From positions 9,171,431 through 9,235,430 of the forward strand of contig NC_088322.1 of the NCBI RefSeq assembly GCF_910592395.1: 64,000 nucleotides of DNA, given 5' to 3'. Positions 24,401-33,400 of this stretch are shown here, piece after piece. The stretch comes from Lineus longissimus (Eukaryota; Nemertea; Pilidiophora; Heteronemertea; Lineidae). Every line of letters begins with the position of its first letter. Position 1 is the stretch's first letter. The notes under the pieces are model-generated. The model made no database searches and was not told where the DNA came from. It saw only the letters and a program-made list of their open reading frames with translations. Position numbers and translations under genes: made by a program.

Positions 24401-27400
24401 TGCATGACAACACAAGACCAAAACAAATGAGGATCGCAACGCAATGTATCGTATGAGAAATTTGTGACTCGCTCTACCAAAACTAGGCGCTTGTCGCATC
24501 TGAACTCGACAGGTTGATACGGACTTGTTGTTCATTTCCCTATTGTAGACCTTTTGTGAAATCTATTACAAACTGATTTGGTCACATTTCACAAAAGGTC
24601 TACAATAGGGAAATGAACAACAAGTCCGTATCAACCTGTCAAGTTCAGATGCGACAAGCGCCTAGTTTTGGTAGAGCGGGTCACATTTGTTTATCAACCT
24701 TGCCATTCATGAATGATATCATGAGGAGTTGAGGTAGTTTTTGCTGGCGAAGACATGAGTGTCAACTTAATTAATCCACAGTTGGGGCAGAGTGCTCTTC
24801 TGCAAGGATCGTCGGTACAATCCAGGCACGAATATTAGGGGGTGGGCACACCAGATGCACGTCCCCCTAATTCATGAAAAATCATTGAAATTAACCAAGA
24901 AATTTTGGAAAACACCAGGAATTTTGATGAGAAATGCAGTGCACGCCCCCTCTTAATTCTGTTCCTGGATCCACCCCTGTAATCCCCAGTCTCACTTCCA
25001 CTTCGCTGCCAGTGTCATTTCAGTGAGACTCACCCTTTGACTGGATCAATAGCCAGCGTGCCGGGATACTGCAACTCAGTCACGGGATGCTGGTACTGCC
25101 CGTCCATCGTTATGACGTCAATCCGCTTCCCCTCCGATGCAATGAAGTAGATCAAATCGGCGACCCAGTCGACCACGACACTTTTGATAGACGCCACCCC
25201 CTTGATGTCCAAAGAAGCACGATGCTTTCCTCGCATGTCTGACATGAAGATCTGAGGAGTAAAAAGCATCTTATGAGGTCAAGATCACTAACTTCATCCA
25301 AATGTCAAGTCTGTTAAAGGGACCACTTGGGTATGAGATGTGTTGGTTTTTCATACAAGAAGCATGACTTCTCCAAACGCGATCATTGAATTTGGAAATG
25401 GAGACTTAACAGAAACTACTGTGAAGTGGGGTGAAATAAGCCCTGGGGGGTGAAATTACCCCACCTCCCAAAATCTTTTTTTAGGCTAGACAATGACAAC
25501 TTTATAAAAGCCCACTGATTTATTTTTTAACATATTTTTGTACAGTGGTTCAGTAGAAATAAAATAGCTTTTGTATTGGGGTTCAAGCTGCAGGGTGGAA
25601 ACTGCTCGGGATAACTTTGACCCACATTGGACCAATGTCACCTTACAGTAATCAATTACTTCGCAATCTGAGGTCATAATGGATGTAATTGTAAACATCA
25701 CAAAGCAGGCCTACCATTGGTTGATATTTTTCCACCCACACGAGTTTCTTCTTATCAAAATGGTAATCGAAATCCACAGCATTTTTTGTTTTAACAAGCG
25801 TCTTGTTGTCAGTTCCGTCAGGTTTGATACTGATGATGGCGTCCTCGTACAGGATGAGGATGCGCATGCTGTCCCCTGAAATGATTAAGAAAAAAATTAC
25901 CGCATTATGTAATGAAATGGCCAGGGCCATTGTGCTCACCTGCCAACATGGAAGGGAGAACCTGAAGAAGAACTTGTTTGTAAGATGTCAGGGAGACAAT
26001 CATGCAATATTTCTGCATGTGGTATAATGGTTATGGTAGACATGATGGGTGCTTTTGATTTCATCGATGATTTTTTTAACTTTGCCCCCTGGTGGCCACA
26101 TTTGTAATCGAATCTGGACTGTAGTTGGTCGTTTGGGTAGGACTTGCCTCGAGGCATCTTTGTATAAGTTTAGAATGATCTAGGTCACATCGTAAGAAAA
26201 CATGCCATGTTGGTTGAAATTTTCAAAGTTGACCTCTGTGACCTTGAAAAGTATGTCAAATCAAAAACCCGGGTATGATGTCATGTGTCCTTACTAGATG
26301 TGCCAAAATTGATGGAAAACCGAAGGGGAGAACTCGGTATAAATCGCCAAAAAAGTCTTTAAAATTTATTTTTTCAGTAATTTTTGAGACTCACAAAGAT
26401 GAAATTTGGTTGTTTACAGTATTGAGGGAATAGGACTTACGATCTGTCGTCTGGCATGTCCCACTTCCGACTAGAGTGTATCCCGCCTGACATGAACATT
26501 TATATGAGCCCACCATGTTTTCACACGTCTGGTCGCAGTAACCCCACGAGCTGCACTCATCTAAGTCTGAAATAAAATCACAAATGATTTTTTAAAGGGA
26601 GAGTATTGGCCAAAGTTAGCTTGGATCCATTTACAAGGGACTAGTTATCTGGGGATCATTTACCATGGACTAGTTATCTCGAGATCAATTACCCGACTTG
26701 CAATTGGGGATCAATTACCCAGGGACTTAAGTTAACTAGGGATCAGTTACCATGGACTAGTTATCTCGAGATCAATTACCCAAGGACTTAGTGTCTGGGG
26801 ATCAGTTGCCCACAGACTAGCTATTTGGAATCAATTACCCAGGGACTAGTTAACTAGGGATCAGTTACCATGGACTAGTTATCTCGAGATCAATTACCCA
26901 AGGACTTAGTGTCTGGGGATCAGTTGCCCACGGACGAGCTATTTGGAATCAATTACCCAGGGTCTAGTTAGTTGTGGATCAATTACCCAGGGAGTAGTAA
27001 TTTGGAATCAAATACCCATGGACTAGCTAACTGGGATCAATTACCCAGGAGCTAGTTAGCTTGGGATCAGTTACCCAGGGACTAGTTATATATCTGGGGA
27101 GCAATTACCCACAGACCAGTTATCGCTGGACTAAATTAACCAGAAACCTGTCACCTTGGGATCAACTATCCACCAACTAGTCACCTTGGGGTGAATTTAC
27201 CAGGGAGTAGTTGGCCAAGGACCAGTGACAGATGTCTCTGTCACAATGAGTCTAATCTGAGTATACTTACCCACGCACGCTCTCTTGTTCTGACTGTTCA
27301 CCTGATAGCCTTCGGCGCAGTAACAGACACTACCAGTAGGGGTCTTCCTGCATCCGTATTCACATGACATCAACGAACAACTATCACTTAAAGCTAAAAA

Positions 27401-30400
27401 TGGATAAGACCACTCAAGTCCAGTAGTGATTTTCCCTAACCAGGGTCAAAATATTTTTAAAATAGGCTAAGTGCCAAAGAATCACTTGGACTCATTCATT
27501 TCATTTTCCAGAATTTTCAATTGAAAGAGATACACAAAACCATTGGCTTGACTAACAATATCAATCATCATATATACTTTTGGACATTCCCTGCTATTTT
27601 TAAGACTGGCTAGAGCAGGCACTGGGCTACCGCAGAGTTTTTGAAGTGAACCTACCCCTGGCCTGCACCCGGTATGTACCAGGCGGCCTGGATCCCAACT
27701 TTGCTTTAATATAGGAAAAGCTTTATTGTAAAATAGCTAGCATTACCCAATCTTTGGAATGAAGTGTTCATTGAGTTGAGTGCCAACCAAAGACTTAAAG
27801 GGACTATGGTTGAATGATAGAACTTTGGGAAAATTTAGCAGTACACATTACTGCGGCCAGTTTTACGCAGTGTACAGACCCGGTAAATACCGGATACAGT
27901 AGCAAAAGAGTTAAAAGTAAGAGAAAAAAACTTACCAGCACACTGTTCATCTGCGCCGTCTTTACAATCATTATTTCCATCGCAAACTTTTGGGAGAGGC
28001 ACACATCGACCTTCCTTCTCACAGTACCAGTGATTTGGCTGGCAAGGGTCTTTGGGTATGGCTGGAGAAGGATAAGATCATGTGATTAAAATTTCACCTC
28101 AACATAGTGTGAAATCTATAGGAAACCCATGTAGGCTACTTGTATCTTGGTGAATTATTAGCAGGGTCACGAAAACCTCCTGGACCAGGGAGTCTTGGTC
28201 TTGTACTAGTAGGTTGGTAACCTGGCCCTATTTGGCTGTTTCCAGCAATTTGACAATTTTGTCAACGCGCAGAGTAACAGCTACATGGAATATTGTTGTA
28301 TTCACTATGCAGATGCCTTTTGATGTGAAGAATAGTACAGCTATGTGTGTACCAAGTTTGCATGTTACTCTGGGACCTATTCGTTAACTGTACCCCTCGG
28401 AAAACCGATCTAAGGTCAGACTCCCACAGGAGTCCAGCCCAGTGCAATCAAGTCCCGGGCCGATTTTAGACATTACACTCTGACTTACCACAATTCACCT
28501 CATCAGTCGCATCAGCACATTCTACCAGTCCGTTACAAAGGTAATGTAGAGGGAGACACTGGCCATTACCGCAGGTAAAATGGAGGCCAACACATGATGA
28601 AGCAGCTGAAGTGAAAAGAAAAACAGTTTACCATGGACATCAGAGAAATCGAGCCCTTCACCAAATGTCTGCCGTGGTCATCGCAGGTGCCAGCAACACG
28701 AATTAATCATCGCTGCAACCTGCAATAAGTATGACATCCGGCGTTGATCAGATTGATCTGCAGACAAGCGATTTTTTATTGCTCACTGTACTAAATGTCT
28801 CTGCGACAAACTTTCTTTAGGCAAAAACAAAGAAGTAAAACTCAATTATAGATGAGTAGGCCTTTCTAGTATACGGTATCAGGACACTTCCCCCCTGGAC
28901 ATTTGCCCCCCGGACTTCTGCCCCCGGACTTCTGCCCCCCTAGGACATCTGCCCCCCGGATTTTTGCCCCCCGGACATTAGCCCCCCTAGGACTTCTGCC
29001 TCCCTAGGACATCTGCCCCCGGATTTTTGCCCCCCGGACATTAGCCCCCCTATGACTTCTGCCCCCTAGGACATCTGCCCCCCGGACATTTGCCCCCCGG
29101 ACATTAGCCCCCATAGGATTTCTGAATACATCTTTTCTATTTATAGTAACGATAATTCTATATATAGTAACGTCGCGGAATGCTATTCCGATGCTTGTGA
29201 AGGGATAGGCTTGCGTAGCTAAGCCCGAATAAAAAAAAAGTTAGTTGGCGTCCCCCTTCCTACCCGACAAAGTGCTCGAGAGCCAAAAAAAATGTATAGT
29301 GCATTTTACACTAGAATGTACACCTACCCGGATTTTATCATGATTCAGATTTTTTTTTATTTGCTCAGCAGCTATATTTTCAGCCTTAAAATGAATTAAA
29401 AAAAACAAAAACACCTCCCCCTACCCACCTCCTCCCAGAAGCAAGGACGCTAACCAGCTTTTTTTTAAAGTGGCCTAATGATACTCCTTTTCTGAGAAAT
29501 GCCTCTGTCATACAATGTTTCTGTAAATCTATTTTTAGTACATGTACATGTATATCTGATGTTTTGAAACGTGTTTGTTGTTTGATTAAAATAGAAAACT
29601 TCACATGACACCTCCGTCTCCTTCCACCATCACAACCAATCAAGAAATGAAGTTATAGTACAGGTCAAAGAAGGTAATCATTATTTAAATTATTTTGTGC
29701 TGAAAATTACTGAAGGGTGGCCTACCTGCTACCTTCAGTAATTCTGCTACCTTCAGTAATTTTCATTTAAAAGAAATAAAGCAATCCTTACCATTCTTAC
29801 ATTTGACCTATGGATTGCCCTGGAGTAATGCACATAAGTATGCTCTTAAATCTATTAATACAGGCCAAAGCTGATCATCCTGCTACTCTTGGACTGACCG
29901 ACTCATCCAAGTTCTCTTTGACTGTCCCCGGTGGTAAATGTCCGGGGGGCAGACGTCCTAGGGGGGCAGAAGTCCTAGGGGGGCTAATGTCCGGGGGGAA
30001 AATGTCCGGGGGGCAGATGTCCTAGGGGGGCAGAAGTCCTAGGGGGGCAAATGCCCTAGAATCCTAGTATACATTGTAATGCATGACTGGCTCCGATTCT
30101 GTAAAACTGCTGGGGCGACAACGCACTTTGCAAGGCACACTGCCTTCCCATCGAATTCATGCTTCCATATTTGTGACCCGCCATGACAACATGAGTCGCA
30201 TGTGGCTCTGAGCTCGACAGCTTGAGACAGACCGGTTATTCCTTTCACTATGTCTGCCTTTTGTGAAATCTGAGCATATCAATGTATTCTATTATGTCCT
30301 GGTGTCATTTTAGGCTCATCTTCTGTGCGATATGCGACTCATTTTGCCGTGGTGGGTCACATTTATTCCACCACGTCTAGATGTGCCTGCTGTGGTCAAA

Positions 30401-33400
30401 GGGGTACTAAGTGAGGGTGGTAAGTGCATAATTCAACTGGGATATAACCTTGTCGAGGGGAGACATTTTGTTGGCCAAAAGGAACTCACCATCATAAATA
30501 CCAAAGGTGGCAATGATACTGAGTTCACGTTCACATGTAACGTGACAGTGTTCACTTTTCATGAGTGACATAAAGAATGACCAAGTTATTTCTAAAGAGG
30601 AGGGCTACGTATGATTTTCTAGGTCACTTTTCACCCTCATGTCATGTTTTCAAGTCAAATTCAATTTAACTCGTGACAAGTGAATCGTGATAAGTGCAGC
30701 GTGAACACTGGGCCAAATTCATAAAGGGTGTTTAGCTTAAAACAGCGTTTAACTCCTGAATAGACAGATTCTGGCCCTTCATGTGAATCTTCACAGAATA
30801 TGAATAGGCCCTGAAACTGATTAGAGAGCAGTTGTACATGTCTAACCCTAAAACGCCCTTTATGAATTTGGGCCTATTATTTCAAGCCGAAGAATCTGGT
30901 CAGTGGACTCTTTCCTGTAATATGATATAAGTGTCCGATTGATCACAGTGCTGCAGAGACACAGTAAACTAGATGGACTGGTGTAGTCCTAGATGCGTGG
31001 TGGGGGGTGGGGGGTGGGGGGTGGTTGGATTAGCATACTCACAGCAATTCGCTGGCTCATCACTGCCATCCAAACAGTCTTGGTCTTTGTCACAAAAATC
31101 ATCCAGTAATACACAATCACAGTTATCACATTGGAAATAGGGAAACTGTTTCTCTTCCGAGATACACGTAGTGTTACATCCTACAAAGATAAAAGAGAGA
31201 TACATGTAGTGTTACATCCTACAAAGATAAAAGAGAGATACATGTAGTGTTACATCCTACAAAGATAAAAGAGAGATACATGTAGTGTTACATCCTATAA
31301 AGGTAAAAGAGTTACACGTAGTGTTACATCCTATAAAGATAAAAGAGATACATGTAGTGTTACATCCTACAAAGATAAAAGAGAGATACATGTAGTGTTA
31401 CATCATATAAAGGTAAAAGAGATACATGTAGTGTTACATTCTATAAAGATAAAAGAGATACACGTAGTGTTACATCCTATAAAGATAAAAGAGATACATG
31501 TAGTGTTACTTACATCCTACAAAGATAAAAGAGAGATACATGTAGTGTTACATGCTATAAAGGTAAAAGAGATACATGTAGTGTTACATCCTATAAAGAT
31601 AAAAGAGATACATGTAGTGTTACATCCTAGAAGGACAAAATATACAATGTAATGTTACATCCAAGAAAAGTAAAATATAGATACATGGCGTGTTACATTC
31701 TCGAAAGATATGATAGAGATCATGTCACGTTACACCCTGAAGATGAAATAGTGATAACATAGTGTTGAATCCTTCAATCATAAAGTAAAGATATACACAT
31801 CATGTTGCATCCTCCAAAGATGAAATAGATGAAATATGTAGTTTTACATCCCATGATTTAAGATGTGTCAGGCCTACATTCAAGATAGACAAAATGGAGT
31901 TTTCCTTGTCACAAGTACAGTAGAACCTCTCTATTAAGGACACCCTTTGGACTGAGAAGTGCCTTCCTTAATAGAGAGGTGTCCTGATTAGAGAGGTCAA
32001 ACTGAATGAAAATAACCAATTTGGGACCAAAACTAGTTACCTTAATAGAGAGGTTGTCCTTAATACTAATAGAGAGGTGTCAACTACGGGAGGTTCCACT
32101 TTACAAAGCTAAGATACATTCAGTGCTATTTCGGGCCAAAACAATAAAAACTACCACAAGTCGGCATAGTCTTATCCTTCATATACAGTAGAACCTTTCT
32201 ATTAAGGACACCCTCAGAACTGACAAATGCTGTCCACAGTAGGGAGGAGTCCTGATTAGAGAGGTAGGTCAAATTGAATGGAAACAATGTAGAGAGGTGT
32301 CTGCTAAGGGAGGCTCCACTGTACAAAGAAAACTAAGTTACATCTTCTGCACCCATAAATTACATTTAGGCCTAAAGTTTTTCTAAAGCTGTCAACACAA
32401 CAGAATCAGGTTAGAGAACTGATAACCCAAAGATATCTGACAATACAAAGTAGTATTTATTAGGGTTCTGGGCCTGATATAGCTTACATGTATTTTGGGT
32501 ACACAGCTCTGCATAAATAGGCCTATTTATCAAACACAACCCAGCTGCTGGCTCCACTACTGCCCTATAAAAACCAAACCGCAAATAAATCCAACTAGGG
32601 TGATTTATCAATTAGGTATTTACATTACATTACTTTAGTATCATTTTGATTGGTCAGCAGCAACGCTCCATCAATAATCCATCACTAACTATATCAAAGA
32701 TGGTTTAAATAATTATTATAGCTTGGAAATAGGCCCTGGCATATCCTTAAACAGTTAAAGTCCTTATTCATTGCAGTATTCTGGTTAACACATGCATTTT
32801 AATGTCAAAACTGGTTGGCAAACAAAGTTCACTTTATAAAAATTCAGTCCCATTAAATTTCAAATGAGCTTTTTGACCATAGGCACCACCATTTCAGCAA
32901 GAGCTTGAAATCCTAAAGCTATTAGAACTACATGTACAGTTGTATTTCAAAATAAAGGGCCAATTTCAAGGGTGGGAGTCACTTCTTTCTTCTTTGTTCT
33001 TCAGAGAACAAACTCCCCCCCTTGACATTGGCATTTTACTTCATTTTGAATGAGTTCTAATTGCTTTAGGATTTCAAGTTCTGACAAAAATGCTGTTTTA
33101 AAAAGAGTTAAAACAGTTTAATCATGTAGTGTTGGGAAATTGCATCATGAAAGTTGTACAACTTATGTCAAATAGTAAACTATTATAGGGCAATCATTCA
33201 AACTCTAATAGTGGTAAGAAATTAAACATGTTACTTTAATTGCCAATTAGTTGTATACATTGTATCCATGGAGAGAATACTTTTGCTACAGTGTACATTC
33301 TTAGTATTTTCTGTTGAAGTTTAAAAGTTAGTCTGCTCGACTAGAAATTTTAGAAAGGTGGTAGGCAGCAAAAGGTGTGATATTGGAAACAAGTTGGGGA

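Noticed and set aside
31395-31652. 85-codon plus-strand ORF with repeated [11 protein letters not shown]
   Set aside because: Pure minisatellite translation; the unit is the reverse complement of the exon 2 acceptor.
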